Shown: positions 1 to 12,400 of the stretch, piece after piece
Layout: each line of letters opens with the position of its first letter
How positions within the stretch are numbered: position 1 is the stretch's first letter
Source of the DNA: Gavia stellata
Taxonomy: Eukaryota > Chordata > Aves > Gaviiformes > Gaviidae
Assembly (NCBI RefSeq): GCF_030936135.1
Contig: NC_082595.1
Coordinates: forward strand, 74,124,135 to 74,188,134
DNA: 64,000 nucleotides
Direction: 5' to 3'
Program-made: the position numbers and the translations under genes
Notes under the pieces: model-generated
Databases searched by the model: none
What the model was told of the DNA's origin: nothing
The model's input: only the letters and a program-made list of their open reading frames with translations

Positions 1-1116
1 GATGGCATCCAAGCTGTGAATCCAAAGGGACAGAAAATGCACCGCTATCCTTGGCGGTGACATGTTCCCATGATTAGTTACCATCCCACTAAAAAAGTCA
101 TATCTTTTATCCTATTAAGCTTGCCCAGTTTAAAATTCCAGGCACTGATTTTTTAATAGCTTTCCTTCCCAGACTGAAGAGACTTATCCTACCTATCATA
201 TTTTCTCCAGAAAGATGCTGATTCACTGTAATTAAATCTCTTTTTAAAAGTCTAACATCTTTAACTGCCTCCAGTAACTACTGCAATCTCTGACACTGCC
301 AGAAATTATCTCGTTTCTGTGTCTTTTGCCTGCACTTTTTTTCATTCTGAAGATGTGTACAAAGGACTCTGTGTGGTGTTTCAATATCCATCTCACCAGC
401 TCCACCTACAGCATTCTCTTCCCACACGTCTGCTGGTTGCAACCCCATCCAAGCACACGGTGTGTGGTGCTGGGTCCTCACAGTGAGCTGCTCGTCTGCT
501 GTGGCCCTCACATCCTCTCCTGGACACATCTCCCTTAATAGACACAGTTTGAGTACATTGCTCCCAGATGTATAAGACTGCTTTGGGCTACATTAAAATA
601 TATTTTGATGTGGTTAATCAAGTGGTTCAAATAAGTGTGTATGATAGCCCAGGCTTCATCATTATTTACCATATTGCCAGTCCTTGTCCTCTGCAGACCA
701 GGAGCATTGTAGATCTGTTATAGATCATAGAGAGCATTGCATACACTGCAGCTATGCATCCCATGTACAGCCGTGTTAGAAATACTCACATTTGATAGTA
801 AACCCTGAGGACAAGTCAGAAATGCTCCATTTAGCTTGTTTTCAATCCTGTTTAAATATTCTTTATTGGTATTTTGTGCTACTTAACCATACTCAGAAAG
901 CCAGGTGAATGTCCTTTCGGAAGTCCCTCAGATGACAATCACATTGCTACTTTTGTCAACTAAAGTTAGAGTCTTATAGAAAAATGAAGTATGTGGGGCC
1001 AGGCTCCTGTAGCCAAGACTCCTATGAAGGTGATGAAGCTAAGGCTATAGCAGTAAATGGAAAAGGTAAAGAATTTACCAGAAGCAGGGTATTAAATACG
1101 TAAAACTACAGTGAAA
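1..1116. other. Intergenic DNA, no gene seen
   Basis: AT-rich single-copy-looking DNA before the first CR1 fragment. Two short overlapping open frames on opposite strands near 278-538 have no recognisable domain and look like chance. No exon with plausible splice sites and a known protein match was recognised. Confidence 0.6.
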
Positions 1117-1626
1117 TGAGGCCGCACCTCAAATACCGTGTTCAGTTTTGGGCCCCACACTACAAGAAGGACATTGAGGTGCTGGAGCGTGTCCAGAGAA
1201 GGGCGACAAAGCTGGTGAGGGGTCTGGAGCACAAGTCTTATGAGGAGCGGCTGAGGGAACTGGGGTTGTTCAGTCTGGAGAAGAGGAGGCTGAGGGGAGA
1301 CCTCATCGCTCTCTACAGTTACCTGAAAGGGGGTTGCAGAGAGGTGGGTGTTGGTCTCTTCTCCCAAGTGACTAGCGACAGGACAAGAGGAAATGGCCTC
1401 AAGCTGTGCCAGGGGAGGTTCAGGCTGGATATTAGGAAAAATTTCTGTACTGAGAGAGTGGAATAAGCTGCCCAGGGAAGTGGTGGAGTCACCATCCCTG
1501 GAGGTGTTCAAGGAACGTGTGGACGTGGCATTGTGGGACATGGTTTAATGGGCATGGTGGTGATGGGTTGATGGTTGGACTTGATGATCTTACAGGTCTT
1601 TTCCAACCTTAGTGATTCTGTGATTC
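1117..1626 (+). mobile_element. CR1 LINE, 5'-truncated 3' fragment
   Basis: This is the 3' end of an avian CR1 non-LTR retrotransposon. It aligns closely by eye with the longer copy at 30426-31320, starting at the shared GAGGCCGCACCTC block, and it ends with the typical TTGGACTTGATGATCTTACAG stretch and a GTGATTCTGTGATTC tail. The remnant of the reverse-transcriptase ORF is open from 1116 to 1466. Compared with the second copy it lacks 11 nt near 1462, just before the GGAATAAGCTGCCC block, which shifts the frame into a stop. It is a dead fragment, as is usual for 5'-truncated CR1. The open frame on the opposite strand (1092-1541) is an antisense shadow. Confidence 0.95.
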
Positions 1627-4600
1627 AGTTAAAGGCAAGCTGTATGTATTTACTTGGTGTTCTGTATAAATACAGTTCTGAAGTCAGGCAGCGATGCTGG
1701 ACATTTTATACTAGCCATCAGAGCCTTGGTACCTAATCATCATGGTCAGGTTAAGGAGAAATAATGATATTAATAATGATATCTTTTATAGCAGGTAAAC
1801 AATTTATAAAGGCTTATATCCTAGTATGATTATACCACAATTAGTATTTCACTTTGTGTTTGACACTTCTATTGCAGCATGCTGTTGCATAATACTTCAC
1901 AATTTTATAGCGCATTCCACCTGAGAATCTGACCCTCTACCAAGAATAATGAGTTGAGCTCCACAAAACCGCCCTGAAGCAGACCTTGTGCTAGTCCCAA
2001 ACTCGAGATGATGAAAGGGAATGACAGGAAGGATAAGGAGTGCCCAAGGTCACTAAGAAAGTCTATGACAGAACCGATTCTGGAACTAAATTTCCTATTT
2101 CCTTGCCTTAGGCTTTCACCACAAGACCGTTCTGCTCCAGAGCATAACACTGGGGAAAAAAAAGAAAAAGGCTTTTTATTAAGAAATAATTTCAATATTT
2201 TGCATGGAGATGCCCCCAGGATGTTAGTGCGTTGATGTACTAGAGAAGGCTTAGGTAGCATGCAGTAAAAGAAAGCAGAATTTGCGAAGTCAGGCTCTCA
2301 ATAGTTGGGAAATACTAGAATGAAGATTTATGTGCAACGAAATTACGGTATTTTTCTGAAGATCGTTCTTTCTGTGCACTGAACAAGTAGAAATAACTAG
2401 AAAGAAATCATGTGCAATCATGTAATTAAAGAGGGTTTCAGGGTCGTGTCGCCAGTCTAGCTGTTGTCAGTGCGACTCCTGCTTCAGTAGCTCCAGAAGT
2501 TATAAAATGAGCAGTGAATGAGGCAGGGGACTGCAGGCAATTGAATACTGCCCTGGAGAGATTGATGCTATCCCTGCCTCTGTCATTTTTCATTTTTTTG
2601 TGGCCCAATGGGAGACATCTGGGTCTAAATTAGAAAAGGGCTGAACATTCACAGCTGCATTTAAAATTGCTAGCTGCGATTTGAACACATGGAAGAAATC
2701 AGGCTCTGAGCTTCTATAATTGGGCACCCAAATTTAGAAAATACTTGATAATTCTGGGTTTAACATCTGTTCTTTAGGTCTCTCTGTCTTAGGTCCCTGT
2801 GCATGAAATTGAGGGAAGAGTAACCTCAAAATAGAGCTGTAGGGATACATTAATTAATGTTGGTAAACAGTGATAGTATTGCAAAGAGATCATTATAGTA
2901 AATCTCATGAGAAGATTAATAATTCAATAGAGGATTTGAATAATTGTGCTACTAATGTGTAAGTAAGGCTTGAGCCTACTGAAAGTGGAATATTTGATTA
3001 GCTTGCCCCTCAGTGAGGTCCGTCCATCCTCCAGACAAAATGAGGCAGGAGTGCTGTGGGAAAAAAGATGTGACTGTATCATTAGGTATAGTATTATTAA
3101 CTGTACTCACAAGCAAGCTAAATTCGAGTTACTCTCCCAATTTTGGCACTCCCTAGCTTTTAAGCGTTTGAATAGCTCTTTAAAAACATTAACATTCTTT
3201 TATTACATGCCTCTGCATACTAAATTCTATGCACGCTAATTTTTTCAGAATAATTTGGATGTAATTGCCACATACCCAATGACAAATACCAGTTCCCATG
3301 AACTTGCAATTTATGTGAAGAGTACAGAGATATAGAAGCCAGACTGCTGTTGTGAGCAGACTGAAACATCACGTATAGATAACAATCAATAATACCCCTT
3401 TGTTTTAAATATGTTTTTTTGTGCTGCCTTCCTCTTCTCAGGCTCATTTATTATGAAAATCACATGTTTCTGCTGCTCCTAAGAAGCTGGTATACTTTCC
3501 CTATGGAAAAATCTTTGGTCTCACTGTGGGAGCACAGGCTCTTGTGTACAACATGACATACAAACCGCTGCCTTCAATTACACAAGCGCCGCCTTTGCAA
3601 CGTTACAGAGCAATCGGCATAAGGTCCTTGACATCCCACCGGTGGGTTTTGGCAGTACAAGGCAAAACCAGAATGCATCTATTTTAAAGGGATTTTTCCT
3701 AACTGGTGTATGGATATTGTGTTTCAAAATACGCGTCGCAGAGGGATGCTAACAGCCGCTCTGCTGCAGTTCCTCCGCCCCAGGAAAAGTCCTGGTAAGG
3801 CTTTGCCACCACTAGCTTCATTTTACCTCTCCCATGGGCCCTCCCCATTACCCTGGCAGTTCAGGCATGCAGAAATCCCACTGTCAGAAAGCACCAATAT
3901 AATAAGGCTGGAATTTTTTTACTGAGAGTCATCAACCTACCTACCATGTTGTCCTTCAGCTGCTGCTGGAAAACCAGGCTATGCAGACCTGTCGCTACCA
4001 CAGGCTATGGGGTAATGTATCGAAGGGATGATGTGGCTTGATATAACACCATGTTTTGGGTTTATCTTCTCTCTAGAAGGTAGAATAATCCAAGCCCCAG
4101 TCAATTCTTTCGATGCCACCAGCTGGCTCTCTTCAATTTCTTCCAGCTATCGGCAGACCCTGTTTCAGTTTGGGGCCAGACCTTGCAGACAGACTTCCAC
4201 ATCACTAGGAAATCGTAAAAGTACTTTTACTGATTTACATCTACCCAAATAAGAATAGGACTTTTGGCTTTTAAAAATCAGTTTTTTATCCATATGCAAA
4301 ATTACACAATGACAAAACCTAGAACCCTGTTATCTATTCCAACACTAAACCAGATACATAATATAGCTTAATTCTGATGCCAACTTGTAATGAAATAATC
4401 TGGTTTATATTATTTCTGGTCTACCTTCATACAACAGATTTTAATAGTTCTTTTTTTTACAGTATGTGTTTTAATTTGGAGAGGAAGGACTACTTCTTCC
4501 AGCTTCAGAGAACTTGTAAGACAATCAGCCAATATAGAAGGTGTATTTGGAAGCTTTCCCTTTGTTCAATTAAGACAGCTGGGAGCAATCCAGATTCAAT

Positions 4601-7600
4601 GCAATGCTTTCTTTAACCAGCTCTTATCAAATTTATTATTCATTCTTTTAGCCTAGCTTTCAAGTAAAACTGATGAGGATATTAAACTATAAAACAAACA
4701 TTCAGATGAAGGGCTGACTTCATCTCTCAAAAAGCAAGAGACCAAGGTTAAAACTGTCACTACTAGGAGAACTCTATAATATTAAAGAGACACAATGAGA
4801 GCAAGCTAAAAATGGTGTTTCAGGATTAACTCCATTTTTTTGTGTGTGTTTGCAGATTTGTTACAGAACCAACTCCTACTTATGTTAGGTGACTAATCTT
4901 ATTGCAATGTAATAACTCGCATAAGTAAGGCAAATAGGACTTAGCTTTTTCTGACTGTTAGCCCGCTGAATTAAATTATAGTTTATTTTAATAACTCTTT
5001 AAATATATATACCCTTAACAACTGCATTGATCTATATTTTTGATATTTGGTCCTACCAATGACAGAATGAGTTGTATTTTAGAGGAAAAAAATCAGGAAG
5101 AATAACTATGTAAATCATGTTAAACAAGCATTGTTTGGCATGCTCCGAGCACTGCCATCACAACTGAGCCAGAAAGCAAGCATATAAAATCGATGTCGTA
5201 TTTAACTCTGTTCCTTTGTCTCGCAGGTTTTTAATAAAAAAAAAAGGGAAAAAAAAAGATTAGCATCTCCCACGTGTGCACAGATTGGACTGAATTCAAG
5301 GTTTAGAGTGGTGAATTGTTTCATGGGGTTTTTTTGATAGTAGAATTAGTATTATGTCTAGCTGTGACTTCAAAATCTGTAGCAAGAATGCCGGCTAGCT
5401 GGTGATCAAATACCAGTTTGTTTTATTATGGAAACATGACATGGTAATCTGGAATGAAATATGTACCGTATTGGCCATCTGTTAGTATACAAAAAAAAAA
5501 TTTGTCAGAAGGTAGAATAATATTTATTAAAGTTTACATCTGGCAGTGAAAGTATTGCTTTTTTAAGCTAAAGAACTAAATACAAGAAATATATGTATAT
5601 TTGTCAGCAATCAAATGTATCTTGAAGTCACAGAAGATACTGAATCATAGAGAGAAACATTAAATGAAAATTAAATTCAGCAGTTCTGAAAGATTATGCC
5701 TTAGCTATTTGTTTCAAGAGTGTTGGAGCAGTGTATGTTGTGATGATCTATGTCTGCCACTTCTATGCAAGTTCAAAAATTGGGGAATGGAAATCTAAAC
5801 ATATTCAGGATACTCTCTTAGATTCAAATTCTAAAACTTCTATTCACATCAAAGAATAACTTGTTCCCTTTGTAGTCCCATAATCAGCGCTCACCTTCCA
5901 CAATGAGGGACTTTTCAGTAGATGCACACAGTGACCTGCACCTTTCCTACCAGTTGCTTCCCTGGTGCTTATATATAAGCAAATTCAATTCTATTGTCCT
6001 TCAAGGAAAGATTTTTTTCCCAAGATTATATAAGCTTAGAAAAAGCACCAAGGGCTACAGTGCGGGTACATCTTCATGTACTTCCCATGTGTTGTGGTGC
6101 CTTCTTGTTTTGTGTGATCGTGATCTCTAAAATCTCCATGACCTTATGCGTGCTTGTTTGCACACTTGTGCACGTGCACAGACACGCAGAGTCTCTCACT
6201 AAATTTTCTTCTGACACCCCCACTAGCTAAAAGCACTAGAGCTGCCACTGGGTCTAAGTGTCACCAAACTGGGTACCACAGTACAGAGCATCTTTTCTAA
6301 ATTTTGCGGACAGTTTCTTCTCCTAAGATAAAATAACTCTGATTTACACTGGATGAAGATCTTAGTGTTGTATTTCTAGTAAAATCTGTCATATTGAAGT
6401 CGACTTGCTGAGGGAATGGGATGTTAATATTAAGATATGACCCTTTTACTCATCCTACACAGCTGCATGGATGGGGTGGGGATTAGCCTGTGGGGTGCCT
6501 GAGCAGTGTGAGAGGGAATTCCCTGAAACGGATATGTAGACAACTGAATAAATTACAGTAACTTTCTCTGCTCTAATATTACTGGGTCATGTAAGTAGCA
6601 GGAGATAAAAGGACATGGCACAAATAGGTCAGAAACCCTCCTGACAGTCTCTTCCACAGAAGCAGCCACTACTGCAGCCCGCTGGAGGAGCAGATGTCCT
6701 GTTCCTCCTCCATCTGCGTAGCAAAACAGAGGGAATTTCCTTCCCCTTCTCTTTCCCCATCTCTCCCACTCAGTTTCAAGGAAGAATATCAAAGCCCGTT
6801 TACTCAGGATTTGTGGAGAGGTCTAATTTCGCCCGCTCTAAAATCTCTTTTCCCTTTAGAAGAGGACTGCAAAGGATGATGATCTGAAGTATTTTCAGCA
6901 GCTCAGCAGGTCTCAGGTTTTGTGACCTTTGATACAGCCTGGAGCCTTTATTATTGCTGAAGACCAGGTGTTTGTCCTGCCCTTCAGCAGCCTCTGAAAT
7001 TGTCAGCTATAAGGAACTGGTTACACTCTTGAAATCCCTTGTGGAAGCAGACGAAGACACTGGAGAGGTTCCAGTATGTTATGTGCTTTCCAGAGCTAAT
7101 ACTTGTCAAGTGTCCTATCCCATCGTTTCTGCTTTGCATCATTCATTCAGGGATAACAACAGTGTTAACAGGGAAGTAAAGGCCATGGAGCTTTAATTAC
7201 ATTAGTAAAGCTGGGACTAAGATTCATCTTAGGTCACTTTGAATGCCCACACCATTGATATTTGTGTGTGAGCTCGTTACCTGGCTTTCCTTTATTGTCA
7301 AGGGAGAGAAATAGGCGGGATTCATCTGATCTTTATGAAGACATCTGTTTTATCATAAGATGGATTGCACCTCAGAATTGCCACTTTTTGGCTAAAAAGC
7401 AGATAAATAGCTCAGATAGATGTCCACATTTCAAAAAATGAGTCATATTCCTAGAGCTAGATCTCCATCTCTTCAAACCTGTGATATTGCCAGACCAATG
7501 TACTTGCTGTAATGGTGACAGGAGTGTAAATGAGAACACCACACGTAACATTGAAGAAGGTTATAGAATATAAGAACAGCTAAAGACAAGGACATGACCC

Positions 7601-8812
7601 TTCTGAGTGAGAACTGGAGAGCAAGGTTTCTGTAATGATCTTGTGCTTCCCCAGTTATCATTGTCTAGCATCTTTTCATTTTTTAGCCATTTTTTTGTTT
7701 TTTTCCCCAGTGATTATTTTCCTAAGAAAATTTCACATTGTTTACTCTTTTCAAGACATGCTTGCATGTTAGGTACTGTAAAAAGCAACATGAAAGTATT
7801 CCTTGTTTAGGTAACCTCCTCTCAAGAAACTATCCCCAAATTATCCTCAACTGATTTCAAGCTGAGTATGACTCAACTCATCTTCTTTAGATCACTGAAT
7901 GTTAAGTAGCTGGTTTTTTATTTGTCCCTCAAGTGGGTGCTTGACGCAGGTTCACTACAGTTTTTATTATTGTTTTAAGAATACCCTATTTTATTTTCTC
8001 TTTGCTGTGAACTTTTGTAAGTTAGTATTGTCCTTTTGGGAGAACAGAAATGTAATGACCCAAGCTGGAATATATCCAAAGCCACTCAAAAATATTATCT
8101 AATTCTTTATTTGCTATGTATGTTACATGAAGAAGAAATGCATAGTTATCCTTGCTTTAAAAAAAACACAACCTGAAGATGCATATGTCCTTGAACAGAT
8201 ATCTCAGCTATATAATTATCCCCTAAAAAACCACAAGAAGTTTCTTGTTGCTGTGGATTGAACATGAGTCAGAACCAAGTTTATGGACTCGCGGTGCTTA
8301 GCAAGCGTGAGGAATCCACCTCATCCAATTGTCCAAAATCTGCGAACTTCAGTGCAAAACTTAAAGATGGCTTAGTGAGTTTCAGAGAGAATTTTTATTT
8401 GTTTATAGCTTTGTGCGTCAGGGTTGACAGCAAAGGCTATAATTAAGCCTGAATTCCAGACCTTTGAATAGAGAAATTTCTGAAAGTTTTGATAGACCTC
8501 TACAGCAATGTGAACGACAAAACTGTAGTAAAAAAAACATTATTGTATCCAGGTTCTTTGGATTCCTGCCTTTGTGTGGAATTTTGCATCATAAAAAGAA
8601 TGTGCTTGATTTTCATGAAGACTTCTGTCTTCCTTAACCCCACTCTATCTCAGAAGAGTCGTGTCATTCTTACAGAGCCATTGTGCAAGGTCTTACACTT
8701 ATTGTAATTCAGACCATTGATTGTGAATGAAGCCTGTAAGATCCAGGTTCTCCTTTTACATCTGCATCAAACACATACAGAAAATCTGCCAAATTTTAAC
8801 ATTTTGTATTCT
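1627..8812. other. Intergenic DNA, no gene seen
   Basis: About 7 kb of AT-rich DNA between the first CR1 and the solo LTR. All open frames are short (under about 90 codons), lack recognisable domains and overlap on both strands. A modest cluster of CpG dinucleotides lies around 3585-3780 and contains a 12-bp perfect palindrome at 3635-3646. Nothing else could be assigned. Confidence 0.6.
3635..3646. promoter_or_regulatory. 12-bp perfect palindrome in a CpG cluster
   Basis: The sequence CCCACCGGTGGG is its own reverse complement. It lies in a short stretch with several CpGs (AACGTT, ACGCGT and CCGCT nearby) inside otherwise CpG-poor intergenic DNA, about 18 kb upstream of the SNAP91 ATG. The ACCGGT core resembles part of a Grainyhead/TFCP2-type site. 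A regulatory role is only a guess. Confidence 0.25.
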
Positions 8813-8817
8813 GCACT

Positions 8818-9409
8818 TGTGTTTTAACCCCAGTCGGCAACTAAGCACCACACAGCTGCTCGCTCATTTCCCCCCAGCAGGATGAGAGGGAGGAGAATTG
8901 GAAGGGTAAAAGTGAGAAAACTCGTGGGTTGAGATAAGAACAGTTTAATAATTGAAATAAAATTATTATTATTGTTATTAATAATAATGATGATGATGAT
9001 GATGATGAAGAAGAAGAAGAAGGAAAGGAGAATAACAAAAAAGAGAGAAATAAAACCCAAAAAAGACAAATTATGCAAATGAAAAGAAAAAAAAAATTGC
9101 TTACCACCAACAAACCAATGCCGAGCCAGTCCCTGAGCAGTGGCCCCGCAGCCAACTTTCCCCCTAGTTTATATGCTGAGCATGAGATCATATGCTATGG
9201 AATATCCCTTTGGTCAGTTGGGGTCAGCTGTCCCAGCTGTGTCTCCTCCCAACTTCTTGTGCACCCCCAGCCTACTTTGTGTAAGGGCTGCTCAGCAATA
9301 ACTAAAACATCCCTGAATTATCAATGTTGTTTCCAGCACAAATCCAAAACACAGCTCCATACTAGCTACTATGAAGAAAATTAACTCTACCCCAGCCAAA
9401 ACCAGCACA
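8818..9409 (-). mobile_element. Solo LTR of an avian endogenous retrovirus
   Basis: Read on the minus strand, the element starts TGTGCTGGTTTTGGCTGGGG and ends TTAAAACACA, so it has the TG...CA ends of an LTR. It carries blocks I recognise from a widespread bird LTR, probably ERVL-like: the TTAATTTTCTTCATAGTAGC block near the start, CCCAAC/CAGCTG-rich middle blocks, and CTTATCTCAACCCACGAG plus GTGGTGCTTAGTTG near the end. The flanks give a 5-bp target duplication with one mismatch, GCACT at 8813-8817 and GTACT at 9410-9414. No internal retroviral coding sequence lies on either side, so it is a solo LTR left by recombination. The middle has been altered by a long compound triplet microsatellite at 8961-9023. 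The family name is from memory and was not checked. Confidence 0.8.
8961..9023. repeat. Compound triplet microsatellite (ATT)n(ATG)n(AAG)n
   Basis: The tract moves from ATT/AAT triplets through seven or so ATG triplets into five AAG triplets. It sits inside the solo LTR and replaces sequence normally found in the middle of that LTR type. The serine- and isoleucine-rich minus-strand open frames here are produced by the repeat and are not genes. Confidence 0.9.
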
Positions 9410-12400
9410 GTACTTTTATATACCCTCCTCTTACATTCCATGCTCTCATAAAGCATCTATATGAAAACTTTCTACAGGAATACTGGGCCAGAGCATGGCT
9501 GAATTGTAAAACAAGGCAATCAGACACTAAACCTCCAAGGTAACTAGTGCAGAGAATTGTAAGTCTGGGAGGGATGCAAGGGCAGACCTGCCTGTGTAAG
9601 ATTTATTTGGATAAAGATGTGTTACCTCATCACCTTTTGCAGCCAGTGCACAAGAGAAAAGTAAGCTTGAAGAGTTCTGGTTCTGTTTTACCCAGTTTGT
9701 GAGCCAGTGATACAGGAGAAAACTTCTTTTTCTTCCTTCAGAATTTTTTGAGGCAGTTCAATAACATTTCAAGATGTCTGAGTGCAGTGAAGAACCAACA
9801 CACTAAAATTCAGAGCAGGCAGGGGCATTCCTGCATTGTCTCATATCATCCAAACAGTCTAAATGCTATGGTAATTTCTAACAGCTTGAATTAACTCTAC
9901 AAACTGCTCTGGCATTTTAAATAAAAGCTTACCACATAATTTAGACCTAGCTTGATCAATATGGCTGAGCTATGGTCTATGTGATGCATTGCAGTGACCA
10001 CTAAAATTCTCTTTGGTGCCCCATATAGGTTAGAAAAACCATGATGAAGGGCTGCAGTGTCCCCATTACTGTCATTCATGGTTGAGATCAGCCATCTTTC
10101 CTACCCAAGGGCTGGAAAGAGAGCATGCCATCCATATCTTGGTTTTATGCCAATAAAAATACTTGTGGGATGATCATGGTAGTTTTCCAGATCCTTTATG
10201 GGGCAGGAGTGGCATGAAAGGGCAGCAGCAGACTGGAAATCCAGCCCCACTATTCAGCTCAGTTTTCTGTTTGCCAATGTAGATCCTCAACAGCTACTTT
10301 TAATCTTCAAAAATAGGTGTTTTAAATTAATAATGATGTTGACAAGATGCAGTCTAAATGAGTTATTCCACTTCATTACATCTATTCCAAAGTCATTATC
10401 AGAGATCAGAATGACTATCAAGCGTTCTGGGTATCAAACTTCCACAATGGATTCAGTGAACTTTCCAATGTCAGTCCTGAGAGAGAAAGAACAGTTCATC
10501 CCTATCTAAAAATTAATTTCTTTAACGATGGTACTACTATTAATGTACATAAAATGCATACATCCCAGGTTTAAAGGAATGGCATGCACCTTCTGCCTTT
10601 TTCATGAGTAGCTTTATAATTCCAGTGAAATTCAGTGTAAGCAAAAAGCAGTGTCTAATCCAGACATGCAGAAAAGGCTGTTTATTCCTATGTATGCTTA
10701 CTAAAGAGACATAAATGCATATAATTAATTATTGAAAAGACACGTAAATATGTTAGCATTATGCAGTGGGTTAGCCTCCCTCTGCAGTAGTGCCACCCAA
10801 ACTCATCAAGACGAAACACCCACAAATACTGAGTGTTCTGCCCTGATCTGCCAAGTCTGACACTTTAAATGCAAAGAAGACGCAAAAGGATAAACTTCCA
10901 TATTCTCCACTGTTAAGTACAGTCGTAAGACTCATTAACTGTCATTTACACAGCTGAAAGACACACATATGCATCCATGTGCTTATTAATACTGTTAGTA
11001 CACCAAAATATAAATGGAGTATAACATGGCATATGTATTTTCTGTATGACACCCTTGCTGAGTCTTTTTTTATTTTTTTCACTGAGCTGCATTTTCCTGC
11101 CCATTTTTAAACTTAACTGCCTAGAGATTTACTAGCAGAATTGTTTTACATTGAACAAAGATAGCCCTTTATTGGTTTTGCTCCTTAGGTCTCTAGCGCC
11201 GCAAACAGCTTATTATAGAAGGTTTCTAGCAGTGCCAGCAATGTGGTAAGCACTTCCTCAATATAAAGAGAAGGCAGTCCCTGGGGATAGTAATACTTAC
11301 CTTCCACACAGTGAAGTCAGGAGGTTAATTAGCATTTGTAAAGTACTTGGAGTTCTTTGAATGGAGGAAACCATAGAAATGAAGGCTAAAGCAAAGTACA
11401 TTGTGAAGCAAAAATGTCAACAATCAATGCTATTCAATAACGGCCATAATTTTTCTATTAGCAACACATGGAAATGAGACTTATGCTAGATCTGGATCAG
11501 TTATTATCTTAGACTGAAGTCTTCCATATAGGCACTTAATTATATACCCAGGGATATGAATAACTAGCCCAGGAAACATGGTCAGATAGGCAATACCTGT
11601 CCACATCTTGGTCTCGATCCATGTTTGCTTCTAGAGGCTGTTCCTCTCTTTCAAGCATAAGAATTTGTAACCATCTTTAGCCTCCTGCTCTTGCAGGCTC
11701 TACTATGCTTTCTTTTTCTGGCCTCACTCTGGGAGAAACTGATTATCAAGCCAGTTCCCTTCTCACAGTTCCTCCTAGAGATAATTTTCGCCATTCTGCC
11801 CATCAGAAGCAGCATTTCTTGATGAAACCACGCATGCTACTTATGTAAGTGTGCAAGCTTAACAGCATCGCATTTTCTTGTTCTAGCCTTGAATTCCCTA
11901 CTTCACCCCAAATTTAGCACAATATTAGCTCCCACATACGTAATTTCTAATCTGAGGCAAGGTCAATAACTTGCTCTTGTCAATCTTTGGATGTTAAAAA
12001 ACCAACAACGCTTTCCAGAGATGCAAGATACTCATAGTACCACCACTTCCAAGGTGAGCGCTGGCACTCAGCACTTCTAGAAAACAGACTGTCTCATCAG
12101 ATAGCTAAACAAAGATTGAAAAATCTCAATAATGTTGGGCTCATTCTTCTCATAGGCTGAACTCAGTGTGGCATCAGGTAATGTTTGGCTCTTTTTCTCA
12201 ACACAAAGTAATTAACAGGTAACTGTTTTCCTCTTAGAGTGAGTATTCTACAGCAGCAGTTGACAGCAGTTTGGCTTAGTTAAAGATGATGTTTCAACAT
12301 CAACTCTTTTTGTATTGGGTATATTTTTGTATATTTTGAGCAGTCAACATTGTTCTTACTTAACTGGACAAAACTGAACAAGAAATTAACTTTGATGCAT

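Noticed and set aside
8824..9191. Minus-strand open frames rich in Ser or Ile/Asn
   Set aside because: They are produced by the triplet microsatellite inside the LTR.
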